DNA of 64,000 nt. It comes from JANMDS01 sp031430575 (GTDB lineage Bacteria; Pseudomonadota; Gammaproteobacteria; Burkholderiales; Casimicrobiaceae). The translations under genes were made by a program, and so were the position numbers. The stretch spans positions 85,523 to 149,522 of the forward strand of contig JANPBT010000031.1 in assembly GCA_031430575.1 (NCBI GenBank), given 5' to 3'. Positions 43,859 to 52,468 of this stretch are shown piece after piece. Numbering within the stretch: position 1 is the first letter of the stretch; the number at the start of each line of letters is the position of its first letter. The notes beneath the pieces were generated by a model. The model searched no databases. It saw only the letters and a list, made by a program, of their open reading frames with translations, and was not told where the DNA came from.

Positions 43859-44640
43859 GTCAATGGATCAAGGGCCGCGTCGTCGGCAAAACGCAGTGGA
43901 CTGCCACGCTTTTTTCGCTGCAATTTGAAGCGGAAGGCTTCAGCCCGTTCGTTGCAGGGCAATTCATCCGGGTTGGGCTACCGTCGGCAGAAGCGAGCCC
44001 TAAGCCTGGAGAAGAAATCGTGGGCCGACCGTATTCGTTGGTCAACGCGCCACAAGATGCGCCGCTCGAGATTTTTTGCATCGAAGTCGCGCAAGGTCCG
44101 CTTTCGCCAAAGTTGAAAGCACTTAGCGTTGGCGACGCGATTTACGCGATGCCCCGTGCGAATGGATTTTTCTCGATTTCAGAAATACCTGCGGCGCAGG
44201 TGCTCTGGTGTTTCGCCACGGGCACCGGGCTCGGCCCATTTCTTTCGATGTTACGCACTGATGCGCCGTGGATGCAATTTAAGAAAATCGTGCTCGTGCA
44301 TGGTGCGCGCACCGTCAGCGAGCTCGTTTATGGCGATGCCATTGGGCAGATATCCAACGCGCGGGCAGATACGTTTACCTGCATCACCCTGGCAAGTCGT
44401 GAAAGCGCGCCGCAGGGCGTGCCCCATGCCAACGCGCATCTGCATGGCAGGATCACCGATGCGCTTGCGGCAGGCACGCTTGAATGCGCAGCGAACGCTA
44501 CGCTTAATACGGAATCGCACGCGATGCTTTGCGGCAATCCGCAAATGGTCGCAGACATGATTGCGATGATGGGCGCGCGCGGGATGCGAAAGCACCGCCG
44601 CCGCGAGCCCGGGCACTTTACGACTGAAGCGTATTGGTAA
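43855..44640 (+). CDS. fpr: Ferredoxin/flavodoxin-NADP reductase
   Basis: 261 aa from ATG 43855 (ATGA overlap). FAD domain motif GRPYSLVNAP, NADP domain CFATGTGLGPFLSML and VHGARTVSELVY, and the C-terminal MLCGNPQMVADMI...HFTTEAYW typical of subclass II bacterial FNRs. Moves electrons between NADPH and ferredoxin/flavodoxin for biosynthetic and stress uses. A partial repeat copy encodes ISEIPAAQVLWCF, at a position variable in homologues. Confidence 0.94.
   Translation: MSQWIKGRVVGKTQWTATLFSLQFEAEGFSPFVAGQFIRVGLPSAEASPKPGEEIVGRPYSLVNAPQDAPLEIFCIEVAQGPLSPKLKALSVGDAIYAMPRANGFFSISEIPAAQVLWCFATGTGLGPFLSMLRTDAPWMQFKKIVLVHGARTVSELVYGDAIGQISNARADTFTCITLASRESAPQGVPHANAHLHGRITDALAAGTLECAANATLNTESHAMLCGNPQMVADMIAMMGARGMRKHRRREPGHFTTEAYW
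44185..44199 (+). repeat. Dispersed repeat, 15-bp partial copy in fpr
   Basis: ATACCTGCGGCGCAG; read IPAAQV. Confidence 0.75.
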
Positions 44641-44652
44641 GACGCAAGCGCG

Positions 44653-47241
44653 TCAGGCCAATAATTTGTCGGTCAATTCGATTAGATTTTCGGAAAGCCC
44701 GTGGGTTCCACGGATCGCCTGCAAAGCGTGCTGCTGCCCCGCTGACGCAGTCGGGTCGCACTCTTTCCAACGCGAAAATGCACCGATCACTTTGGCAGCG
44801 ATGTTGGGGTTACGGGCATCGACCGCGAGCACTTGCTCGGTCATAAACGCGTAGCCGCTACCGTCGATGGCATGAAAGTTTTGCCAATTGCGCATGCCAA
44901 ATCCAGCTAACACCGCACGCAATTTATTTGGATTTCGTGCATCAAAGGCGGGGTGAGCCATTAACTTGCGCACGCCAGCGACGGTGCCGCCCACTGCGGA
45001 TTCAGCTTGCAATGCCATCCACTTATTGATGACCAGCGTCTCGCCTTTAAATTTTTCATAAAAATCATCAAGCGCACGCTGTCGTTCGCTCCGCGCGCTA
45101 TTAGCCAGAGCGGAAAGTGCCGCTTGGCGATCGGTCATGTTATCGGCGTGTTGGTATCCACGATAAGCCATGGCAATGGCCTGTGGATCATCGCCGCCGC
45201 AAAAGAGCGTAAGCGCTGCACCGTTTAATGCGCGAAGCGCTCGTTGTTGCGGTGTGAATGCATAGCTGCCTGCGCCGCGTGTACGCTCCAGTGTAGTGGC
45301 GAGCGCTCCCGCGTGCGTGCGTGAAATGTGCGTTGAGAGTTGGGCGCAGGCGCGCACGACCGCGAGCGGCGCGTAGCCATTGGCGAGCCCAGACACCGCT
45401 TCGGCAGCTGGCATGCGCAACATTTGGGCAATGAGGGCGGGATCGGCGGTGGTATCGGCAAGTAACGCAATGATGCATGCATCAAACGCCGGTGGCAATA
45501 GATCGCCACGCATCACAGCTGTGATCGCGCGCTCTTTAATCGTTTGAAAGGCATCCCAGCGATTGACGGCATCGTCGTCATGTTGAGCAAGAAAAGCAAG
45601 CGTTGCATCGTTGCGATCAATTTCAACATGAACCGGCGCAGAGAAACCACGCAGGATCGATGGCACTGGCTCACTCACCACGTCGTTAAAAGTAAACGAT
45701 TGCGCGGATTGCGAAAGCTCAAGCACGCGGGTTGGGTGTGTGGTTTTGCCCGTCGCATCTAGCAGCCCAACGCTTACGGGTATGAGCAGCGGCTCATCAG
45801 CCCGGCTGCTGGTTTGGGAAAGGTTTAACGTGTAGCTTTTTTTTGCGGTATCGTAAATACCTGCGGCGCAGATTGTAGGCGTGCCGGGTGTTGCGTACCA
45901 GCGCTTAAATTGCGTGAGATCGCGGCCAGAGGCGCTTTCCATGGCGGCAACAAAGTCATCACAGGTCGCCGCGCGACCATCATTTTGGGAGAAGTAGAAA
46001 TCAGTGCCTGCGCGAAACACCGTTGCGCCAAGCATCGTATGCAACATTCGCACGACCTCAGCGCCTTTTTCGTAAATGGTCAGCGTATAGAAATTATCGA
46101 TGGTCACGTACTCGTCTGGGCGCACTGGATGCGACAACGGCCCTGCATCTTCGACAAACTGATGCTGCCTTAAAAACTCGACCTGCGCGACGCGCTCGAC
46201 CGCCGCGCTTCCGACATCAGCTGAAAATTGTTGATCCCGCAAGACGGTAAAGCCCTCCTTAAGGGAGAGCTGAAACCAATCGCGGCAGGTGACCCGATTG
46301 CCGCTCCAATTATGGAAATACTCATGGGCGACAACCGCTTCGATATGGGCGAAATCGTTATCGGTCGCAGTCTCCTGCTTGCCGAGCAAGAGGGCTGCAT
46401 TGAAAATATTGAGGCCCTTATTTTCCATCGCGCCAAAATTGAAATCGTCAGCACAATAAATCATGAAACGATCAAGGTCGTATTCGCGGCCATAGGCGTC
46501 TTCATCCCAGCGCATGGATTTTTGGAGTGCGTCCATGGCGAAGGTGCATTGATCTAGATTGTGTGGCTTGGCGTAAATCTCCAGCAACACGCTACGGCCC
46601 GAACGGGTAATAAAGTGCTCTGAAATTTTGCCAACATCGCCAGCAACGAGGGCAAATAAATAGCACGGCTTTGGATAGGGATCTTCCCATACCGCTTCGT
46701 GCATCCCGTCGGCCAAATCGCGCGATTGCACCAAATTGCCATTGGCGAGAAGCACAGGATACTTGCTTTTTTCAGCCCGCATCGTGACTTGATATTTCGC
46801 CATGACATCTGGTCGATCTGGGAAAAAAGCGATCCGGCGAAACCCCTCAGCTTCGCATTGGGTGCAAAACGTATCGCCGGTGATGTAGAGACCTTCGAGC
46901 GCAGTATTCGCGCGTGGATTGCAGCGTGACTGTATCGTTAAAACGCCGCTCGCGGGCAGGCCACGAATGCGCAGAAGATCATTTGCGTGCTCAATCTGCG
47001 CCGCAGGTAGGGGCTCACCATCGAGCATTACGCTGATGAGGGCGATGTGTTCGCCATTGAGCGTGAGCACTTGATCTTCGGGGTGATCGCGATTACTGCG
47101 AAAACTTAAGCTGGCGCTAACCCGCGTGTCGTCTGGCACGAGTGTAATATCAAGCGCGATATGATCGACCCAGTATTGTGGCGGTTGGTAGGCGTCACGG
47201 CGTATTTTTTGGGGGGCGGCGTCGCGCATTGACTTATTCAT
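44653..47241 (-). CDS. pepN: Aminopeptidase N (M1 family)
   Basis: 862 aa from ATG 47241 (MNKSMRDAAPQK), close to E. coli PepN (870). The exopeptidase motif GAMENKGLNIF is at 270-280 and the zinc site HEYFHNW with the downstream Glu in LSLKEG is at 306-325. Four domains in the usual order. Removes N-terminal residues from peptides in the cytoplasm. Longer upstream readings run over the neighbouring gene and are rejected. Repeat copies encode LPAAQIE (residues 78-84) and PTICAAGIYD. Convergent with fpr. Confidence 0.96.
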   Translation of the reverse strand: MNKSMRDAAPQKIRRDAYQPPQYWVDHIALDITLVPDDTRVSASLSFRSNRDHPEDQVLTLNGEHIALISVMLDGEPLPAAQIEHANDLLRIRGLPASGVLTIQSRCNPRANTALEGLYITGDTFCTQCEAEGFRRIAFFPDRPDVMAKYQVTMRAEKSKYPVLLANGNLVQSRDLADGMHEAVWEDPYPKPCYLFALVAGDVGKISEHFITRSGRSVLLEIYAKPHNLDQCTFAMDALQKSMRWDEDAYGREYDLDRFMIYCADDFNFGAMENKGLNIFNAALLLGKQETATDNDFAHIEAVVAHEYFHNWSGNRVTCRDWFQLSLKEGFTVLRDQQFSADVGSAAVERVAQVEFLRQHQFVEDAGPLSHPVRPDEYVTIDNFYTLTIYEKGAEVVRMLHTMLGATVFRAGTDFYFSQNDGRAATCDDFVAAMESASGRDLTQFKRWYATPGTPTICAAGIYDTAKKSYTLNLSQTSSRADEPLLIPVSVGLLDATGKTTHPTRVLELSQSAQSFTFNDVVSEPVPSILRGFSAPVHVEIDRNDATLAFLAQHDDDAVNRWDAFQTIKERAITAVMRGDLLPPAFDACIIALLADTTADPALIAQMLRMPAAEAVSGLANGYAPLAVVRACAQLSTHISRTHAGALATTLERTRGAGSYAFTPQQRALRALNGAALTLFCGGDDPQAIAMAYRGYQHADNMTDRQAALSALANSARSERQRALDDFYEKFKGETLVINKWMALQAESAVGGTVAGVRKLMAHPAFDARNPNKLRAVLAGFGMRNWQNFHAIDGSGYAFMTEQVLAVDARNPNIAAKVIGAFSRWKECDPTASAGQQHALQAIRGTHGLSENLIELTDKLLA
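45857..45874 (+). repeat. Dispersed repeat in pepN
   Basis: ATACCTGCGGCGCAGATT; read in the gene as ICAAGI, a rarer frame. Confidence 0.88.
46993..47009 (-). repeat. Dispersed repeat in pepN, second copy
   Basis: AATCTGCGCCGCAGGTA; read LPAAQIE. Confidence 0.85.
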
Positions 47242-47248
47242 TACGACT

Positions 47249-47842
47249 TTATTCTTTCTTTTTTGCCGGGGTGAGGGTGAAACTGTGCTCGGCGACCAGC
47301 TGCGTGTCGTAATAAACCGTGAGCGTCCACTCGCCATTGATTGATTCTTCAACGGTATCGATGCGATAGAAAAATGGCAGCGTGAGTTCGCCATTGACGG
47401 GTTTTAGAAATATTTTTTCGTCTGACTGAATCTTGGCTTGCTTCGTACCATCGCTCGCAGTGCGCATGATCGTCACGACGTTGCGTATCGGGAGTAATCG
47501 CGTACCCGAAAATCCTTTAATCTGCCACGAGTAGCCAAAAGTGGCGCCAACGTTGGCTTCAAGCTCGCGATCAGGGGAGACAAAACGGAAAGGTTTGCCC
47601 CCGAGCGCCTCGACCGCCGCATAGCGACCGATATCGAAGCTTATGACTTCCATTGGCGGGCGCGTGCTGCGACTTTTCTCAGGCGTCCCAACGAGACGGG
47701 TCGGGTCTGGGGCAGGCGTTACGATGACTGCTGGTGCGGGGGGCGATTTCACGGGCGCCACCACTTGCGGGCGCGGCTGCGCGAACGCAGCGCTCGCTAA
47801 CATTGAAAATATTACACCAGCGTAGACCGATATCCGACTCAT
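47249..47842 (-). CDS. Secreted protein, possibly DUF3859-like
   Basis: 197 aa. Signal peptide MSRISVYAGVIFSMLASAAFAQ, a Pro/Val-rich linker, then a beta-rich domain (FGYSWQIKGFSGTRLLPIRNVVTIM...FFYRIDTVEESINGEWTLTVYYDTQLVAEHSFTL). The closing GEW-T-YYD-LAEHSF pattern recalls DUF3859 periplasmic proteins, but I am not sure. Function unknown. 7 bp upstream of pepN, likely co-transcribed. Confidence 0.7.
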   Translation of the reverse strand: MSRISVYAGVIFSMLASAAFAQPRPQVVAPVKSPPAPAVIVTPAPDPTRLVGTPEKSRSTRPPMEVISFDIGRYAAVEALGGKPFRFVSPDRELEANVGATFGYSWQIKGFSGTRLLPIRNVVTIMRTASDGTKQAKIQSDEKIFLKPVNGELTLPFFYRIDTVEESINGEWTLTVYYDTQLVAEHSFTLTPAKKKE

Positions 47843-47938
47843 TGATGCCTCCCTATCCTTCCATCAAAAACGTAACCGCGAGCATTGAGTTTACGTGCTG
47901 CAACAATTTGGGTGTAGCGGGTTTCTCCCGCTGAAATT

Positions 47939-47967
47939 AAAAAAGCCAGGTTACCCTGGCTTTTTTG
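47939..47967 (-). terminator. Intrinsic terminator of rpsT
   Basis: AAAAGCCAGG-TTAC-CCTGGCTTTT stem with A and T runs on both sides, 30 bp after rpsT. Confidence 0.88.
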
Positions 47968-47979
47968 ATGAGATTACGC

Positions 47980-47998
47980 ATACCTGCGGCGCAGATTT
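47980..47998 (+). repeat. Dispersed 19-bp repeat at the rpsT stop
   Basis: Perfect copy that overlaps the last base(s) of the rpsT stop codon region. Confidence 0.9.
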
Positions 47999-48266
47999 AA
48001 GCCTTTTTCATCGCTTTGATCGCGGTAACTAAACGGCTCTTAGTGCGCGAAGCGGTGTTTTTGTGCATGATTTTTTTATCAGAGATCCGATCGATCACCG
48101 ATTGGGAATCGTGCATTTGCTTCAATGCGGCATCTTGATCGCCAGCTTCGATGGCTTTGCGTACTTTTTTGATGGCCGTACGCAATTCACTGCGTTGTGC
48201 CATGTTGTGACCGCGCTGGGCGATCGATTGACGTGCACGCTTGCGTGCTTGGGCGGAATTCGCCAT
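47997..48266 (-). CDS. rpsT: 30S ribosomal protein S20
   Basis: 89 aa, full length. MANSAQARKRARQS start, basic throughout, ending TAIKAMKKA. Binds 16S rRNA 5' domain during 30S assembly. Monocistronic with its own terminator at 47939-47967; GAGG-type ribosome site just upstream of ATG 48266. murJ lies divergently beyond an unrelated gene, close to the common rpsT/murJ arrangement. Confidence 0.98.
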   Translation of the reverse strand: MANSAQARKRARQSIAQRGHNMAQRSELRTAIKKVRKAIEAGDQDAALKQMHDSQSVIDRISDKKIMHKNTASRTKSRLVTAIKAMKKA

Positions 48267-48440
48267 GGTTTAACTCCTCTTGGCATCGCTTTCTCAGGGA
48301 AAGCGGGTAGGGTGTTTAAGAAAATAAATCAGGCTTTCAGTGTAGCCTGAAATGCATTTAAAGTCTTTCAAATCTATGAAAAATTGGGGATTTCACCCGT
48401 TTGAAGTGCCAGTTGCAGGCAAAGGCCATCAAAATCGGTC

Positions 48441-48459
48441 AAATCTGCGCCGCAGGTAT
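48441..48459 (-). repeat. Dispersed 19-bp repeat, intergenic
   Basis: Perfect copy in the gap between the methyltransferase gene and rpsT. Confidence 0.9.
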
Positions 48460-48494
48460 GCAGCAAATCGGCTCATTTGCGCGCGTGTACAGCG

Positions 48495-49328
48495 TCACCG
48501 CCGCGCCCGCCACTTCGCGCTGCCTTGCTCCTCGCCGATGCCGCCTGCACTACCGGTGATCGCGTCGCCATTTGCCCGACCGACGAGCCGCCAGGTGCGC
48601 GCGCCATCGTTCCATATTAATATCACTTCGGTTCCGCGCAATGCCAGCGCGCGCAGCGTGCCGCGCGAGGCCGCGCCAGAAATGATTTGATCGCGTTGCG
48701 TCAAATCAAACGTCACCGGCGGCAACGCATCGACGCTGACAATCCAACGCCCGGCGATTTGGGCTGGGATGACCCAAAGAAATACGCGGTGGGCGCGGTC
48801 GAGCCCGAGCGTTTTGGTCGGTGCGGCGACCGTGAGGGTTTCGTCCGGTTGCCAATCGCCCATATCCCAATCGTGCGAGAGCACGCGCGCTCCCGGCTTC
48901 AGTTGAGCGAGCAGTTTTGGGCGTAATTTGAGGTTGTATTCAGGCAGTAAATACATCGTGACCACGGTGTAGGCACTGAAATCTGCTTCAAAAAGATCTT
49001 GAATATGAAATTTAGTACGCGCGGCAACGCCAGCCGCCTGCGCGAGGCTGCGGCTTTTTTTAATCAACGCCGGATCAATTTCCAGCCCGACGGCGCGCGC
49101 TCCGCGAAGCGCAGCGGCGATCACAATGCGTCCGTCACCTGAGCCTAAATCGATGAGCCGGTCGTCTCGGGTAATTTCGGCCATTTGCAGCATGCGCTCT
49201 ACCACGCGTGGCGGTGTGACGACGAAGGGCACTTCATCAAGCGGGGCATCCGAGGCTTTGGTTTGCGCCTGCGCGGCGATGGCGAAAAGGCTGCTGGCGG
49301 CCAGAAATTGTCTGCGGTTAATTGGCAT
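48495..49328 (-). CDS. SAM-dependent methyltransferase with export signal
   Basis: 277 aa. The N-terminus MPINRRQFLAASSLFAIAAQAQT looks like a Tat signal (RRQFL) with a cleavage site, followed by a class I methyltransferase fold. SAM motif I is LIDLGSGDGRIVIAAA, with the acidic end of beta-2 GLEIDPALI; motif II FSAYTVVTMYLLPEYN. A C-terminal beta domain (about 185-277) resembles nothing I recognise. The substrate is unknown. An exported SAM enzyme is odd, as SAM is cytoplasmic. Confidence 0.83.
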   Translation of the reverse strand: MPINRRQFLAASSLFAIAAQAQTKASDAPLDEVPFVVTPPRVVERMLQMAEITRDDRLIDLGSGDGRIVIAAALRGARAVGLEIDPALIKKSRSLAQAAGVAARTKFHIQDLFEADFSAYTVVTMYLLPEYNLKLRPKLLAQLKPGARVLSHDWDMGDWQPDETLTVAAPTKTLGLDRAHRVFLWVIPAQIAGRWIVSVDALPPVTFDLTQRDQIISGAASRGTLRALALRGTEVILIWNDGARTWRLVGRANGDAITGSAGGIGEEQGSAKWRARR

Positions 49329-49367
49329 TTTGAAAACGAGGAATAATGCGGAAATGATAACTTCACT

Positions 49368-49385
49368 ATACCTGCAGCGCCGATG
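49368..49385 (+). repeat. Degenerate dispersed repeat at the murJ start
   Basis: ATACCTGCAGCGCCGATG; several mismatches, runs into the murJ ATG. Confidence 0.45.
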
Positions 49386-50924
49386 AGTCTGACCCGTGCC
49401 CTGCTCAGCACCAGTGGGCTGACTTTGCTTTCACGGATCACCGGGCTCATCCGAGACGTGATCATTGCGAAATTTTTTGGCGCAGGCGGCGTGCGCGATG
49501 CATTTGAAATCGCGTTTCAATTGCCCAACATGATGCGCAGGCTTTTTGCCGAAGGCGCATTTTCGCAAGCGTTTGTGCCGATTTTGGGGCGCACACGTGC
49601 GCTCGAAGGCGATGCCGCGACCAAAGCCCTCATCAATAAGGTGGCCACTGCGCAAGCCTTGGCCTTGATTGCATTCACCGTGGTCGGCGTGATATTTGCC
49701 CCGTGGATCGTGCTGCTCTTCGCCTCGGGATTTGCCAAAGTCGCCGGGAAGGTGGAGATGACTGCGCAGCTTTTGCGGATCATGTTTCCTTATTTGATCT
49801 TTGTGTCGCTCGTCGCGCTGGCGGGGGGGGTTTTGAATACATGGAAGCATTTCGCGATTCCGGCGTTTACCCCCGTATTACTCAATGTTGCGACCATCAT
49901 TGGGGCGATTTATATTGCGCCTCAGGTTTCCAACCCGGTGATGGGGCTGGCGTGGGGCGTCTTTCTCGGCGGCGTTTTGCAGCTCGGATTGCAGGTGCGC
50001 CCACTCATGAAAATTGGCATGCATCCCTCGCCAGATTTTGCGCTGACCGATCCGGGCGTGCGCAAAGTGCTCGCTGCAATGGGCCCGGCATTGCTCGGTG
50101 TGAGCGTGGCGCAAGTATCGATGCTCATCAATACCAATTACGCCTCTCACTTTGGCGAGGGCAGCGTATCGTGGCTCAAGACCGCAGATCGCTTGATGGA
50201 GTTTCCCACCGCACTTTTAGGCGTCGCACTGGGCACCGTGCTGATGCCAAGCTTAACGAAAGCCGCCGCGCAGAATGAAACTGAAAAATACAGCAGCTTG
50301 CTCGATTGGGGCTTACGGCTGACGGTGCTCACCGCTTTGCCCGCCGCGATCGTGATGGCGCTCTTGGGTGGGCCAATCACTGCAACGCTTTTTGAGCGCG
50401 GGCAATTTAGCGCCCACGATGTCAGCCAAACGCAGTGGGCGGTTTTGGCCTATGCAGTCGGAGTGCTTGGTTTGATCGCGGTGAAAATTCTCGCGCCAGG
50501 CTTTTATGCGCATGCTGATTTGCGCACTCCGGTGCGTATTTCGCTCATCGTGCTGGTGCTCACGCAAGTGGTGAATGCCGCTTTGGTATTTTTTGTTGTA
50601 CCTGCGGCGCAACGCCACGCCGCGTTGGCGCTAGGCACGAGCATAGGCGCACTGCTCAACGCAGCGTTATTGTTGCGCGGGTTACGTTCGCGCAGCCTTT
50701 ATGCGCCCCGCCCCGGATGGGGTCGATTTGGGCTGCGGGTAGCGCTGGCATTGCTGCCGCTCGCGGGCGTGTGTTGGCTCGGGCGTGAAATGCTCGGCCC
50801 ATGGACTGGGGTCACCGAGCTTAATCGTATCGGCAAGCTTTTCGCACTGCTTACCGCCGCTGGCGCGGTCTACGGTATTGCGCTATTTGCGTTTGGTCTG
50901 CGGGTTGCGCAGCTGCGACGCTAA
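49383..50924 (+). CDS. murJ: Lipid II flippase MurJ
   Basis: 513 aa MVF-family inner membrane protein with 14 predicted helices. N-terminal LLSRITGLIRDVIIAKFFGAGGVRDAFEIAFQLPN and FAEGAFSQAFVP carry the conserved Arg, Asp and Glu residues. Moves lipid II to the periplasmic side for peptidoglycan synthesis. The repeat at 50598-50613 encodes VVPAAQRHAA between two late helices. Confidence 0.97.
   Translation: MSLTRALLSTSGLTLLSRITGLIRDVIIAKFFGAGGVRDAFEIAFQLPNMMRRLFAEGAFSQAFVPILGRTRALEGDAATKALINKVATAQALALIAFTVVGVIFAPWIVLLFASGFAKVAGKVEMTAQLLRIMFPYLIFVSLVALAGGVLNTWKHFAIPAFTPVLLNVATIIGAIYIAPQVSNPVMGLAWGVFLGGVLQLGLQVRPLMKIGMHPSPDFALTDPGVRKVLAAMGPALLGVSVAQVSMLINTNYASHFGEGSVSWLKTADRLMEFPTALLGVALGTVLMPSLTKAAAQNETEKYSSLLDWGLRLTVLTALPAAIVMALLGGPITATLFERGQFSAHDVSQTQWAVLAYAVGVLGLIAVKILAPGFYAHADLRTPVRISLIVLVLTQVVNAALVFFVVPAAQRHAALALGTSIGALLNAALLLRGLRSRSLYAPRPGWGRFGLRVALALLPLAGVCWLGREMLGPWTGVTELNRIGKLFALLTAAGAVYGIALFAFGLRVAQLRR
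50598..50613 (+). repeat. Dispersed repeat, partial copy in murJ
   Basis: GTACCTGCGGCGCAAC; read VPAAQR. Confidence 0.7.
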
Positions 50925-51041
50925 CCACAATCGGGTAAGCCGCTTGTCCGCTCGTCTGTGAAAACGAAGCGCTCATTTTTAGACGCGCGCCGATCATCGG
51001 GCAAGACCCAATTCGACTGCGCGGGCTGGCATGATTCGCCC

Positions 51042-51512
51042 ATGAAATCAAATGTTTCTTCAGCTGAAATCCCCCACATTGAGGTGCTGTCGTTGTCTGT
51101 ACGCAATACCCTCAGTGTCGCGCGTCGTGCGTTTGAGCCTCACCATTGGGTGGGACGCGCCACCGCGCCGTTGGTGTGGTTCTCACGAAGTCATGACTCA
51201 GCCATGACTTGGAATGCAGAGACGGTCATTGAGTTTATTCACGGCAGAAGCCTAAGCCCGGGGCAGTCACAAAAGCTCGACGCGCTGGCACTCCAGTTGA
51301 CACAATTTCGCATCGATCATCCGTTGCGTCGCGTCCATGTTGTGATTGAAGGCAGTATCCAATCCCCGCAGGAGCGAAGCCTTGGAAGCGAGCGTGCACA
51401 ATTAGTAGCCAGCGAGCTGGCGTTGCGTACCGTCAACACCTCTGGATTTGTGGTGCGAGCGGCCGAGCACGCTTCACAGTCGCGGCAAGTAACCGTGCGA
51501 ATCCTTGCTTAA
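51042..51512 (+). CDS. Hypothetical protein, weakly OmpA-C-like
   Basis: 156 aa from ATG 51042 (an in-frame upstream start at 50958 has no support). No signal peptide. The C-terminal half (IEFIHGRSLSPGQSQKLDALALQL...RRVHVVIEGSIQ...ERSLGSERAQLVASELALR...RQVTVRIL) has the beta-alpha-beta rhythm of OmpA/MotB-like domains, but lacks convincing peptidoglycan-binding residues. Function unknown. Overlaps the fur stop by 4 bp on the other strand. Confidence 0.6.
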   Translation: MKSNVSSAEIPHIEVLSLSVRNTLSVARRAFEPHHWVGRATAPLVWFSRSHDSAMTWNAETVIEFIHGRSLSPGQSQKLDALALQLTQFRIDHPLRRVHVVIEGSIQSPQERSLGSERAQLVASELALRTVNTSGFVVRAAEHASQSRQVTVRILA

Positions 51513-51964
51513 CGTGGCCCGGTGGTGAATGGGCGCGTCGGCGGGCGCGAGGGGCAATTTTCTTTTGTGCAATTTCCGTAAAGATAAAGCGCGTGCTCGG
51601 TAATTGCGAAGCCACGCTCAGCGGCCACAGCGGTCTGCCTTTGCTCAATCTTCGAGTCGTAAAACTCTTCGACTTTCCCGCAATCTAAGCAAACTAAGTG
51701 ATCGTGGTGCGAGCCTTCATTAAGCTCAAACACCGCTTTTCCGCTTTCAAAATGGTGTCGCTTGACGATGCCAGCTTGTTCAAATTGGGTGAGCACGCGG
51801 TAAATCGTCGCGATCCCAACATCGGAATTTTCGTCCAATAAAAGTCGATAGACATCTTCTGCGGTGAGATGGCGGGTTTTGCTTTGCTGCAAAAGCTCGA
51901 GCACTTTTAGCCGCGGTAGCGTCGCTTTAAGACCGATGTCTTTGAGTTCCTGTGGCTTTGCCAT
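51509..51964 (-). CDS. fur: Ferric uptake regulator Fur
   Basis: 151 aa. MAKPQELKDIGLKATLPRLKVLELL start and the winged helix VGIATIYRVLTQFEQAGIVKRH are typical of Fur; the regulatory metal region EGSHHDHLVCLDCGKVEEF is intact, and CTKENCPSR supplies a second cysteine pair. Represses iron uptake when Fe2+ is bound. Divergent from bamE with 90 bp between, a common betaproteobacterial pairing. Confidence 0.97.
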   Translation of the reverse strand: MAKPQELKDIGLKATLPRLKVLELLQQSKTRHLTAEDVYRLLLDENSDVGIATIYRVLTQFEQAGIVKRHHFESGKAVFELNEGSHHDHLVCLDCGKVEEFYDSKIEQRQTAVAAERGFAITEHALYLYGNCTKENCPSRPPTRPFTTGPR

Positions 51965-52005
51965 ATCTACAGCGCGCTCCTATCGCCGATGTTTTCTGCC
52001 CATTT

Positions 52006-52020
52006 CCGCTATGATAGCGG
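52006..52020. promoter_or_regulatory. 15-bp palindrome in the fur/bamE gap
   Basis: CCGCTAT-G-ATAGCGG, perfect 7-1-7, overlapping a TATGAT hexamer (52010-52015) that could be the bamE -10. Possible operator; the regulator is unknown. Confidence 0.4.
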
Positions 52021-52054
52021 GCTTTGATGCTTCTATGCTTGCGCCCGAGACCCT

Positions 52055-52468
52055 ATGAAAGCCTTTGCGATCGCTATTTTTCTTTCAACGCTGACAATTT
52101 CCGGCTGCGGCTATTTGCGCCCGTATAAGATTGAGGTCAACCAAGGTAACTTTGTGACCCAAGATCAGGTCGACAAACTTAAAGCCGGCATGACCCGCAC
52201 GCAAGTGCGCACGCTGCTCGGGCCACCGCTCATCGAAAGCGCATTTCACACCAGCCGCTGGGAATATAGCTTCACGCTGGAGCGCCGCGGGCAGCCCATT
52301 ACCAATCATGAAGTGGCAGTGCTCTTTGAAGGCGACGCGTTGAAATCGTGGGATGCCAAAGCGCTGCCCAAAGCGCCGGTGATCGCGCGCGATACCGCTA
52401 TTGCGATTCCAGATAAAACTGAAGGCGATGGCGCATGGCAGCGCTTTAAGGACTGGTGGCGCAAGTGA
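52055..52468 (+). CDS. bamE: Outer-membrane assembly lipoprotein BamE
   Basis: 137 aa. Lipoprotein signal with lipobox LTISGC (Cys18), then the SmpA/OmlA fold: VDKLKAGMTRTQVRTLLGPPL and the W-Y-F-L pattern of RWEYSFTLERRG. Part of the Bam complex that inserts beta-barrel proteins. C-terminal extension ending FKDWWRK. Its last codons overlap the dapB start. Confidence 0.95.
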   Translation: MKAFAIAIFLSTLTISGCGYLRPYKIEVNQGNFVTQDQVDKLKAGMTRTQVRTLLGPPLIESAFHTSRWEYSFTLERRGQPITNHEVAVLFEGDALKSWDAKALPKAPVIARDTAIAIPDKTEGDGAWQRFKDWWRK

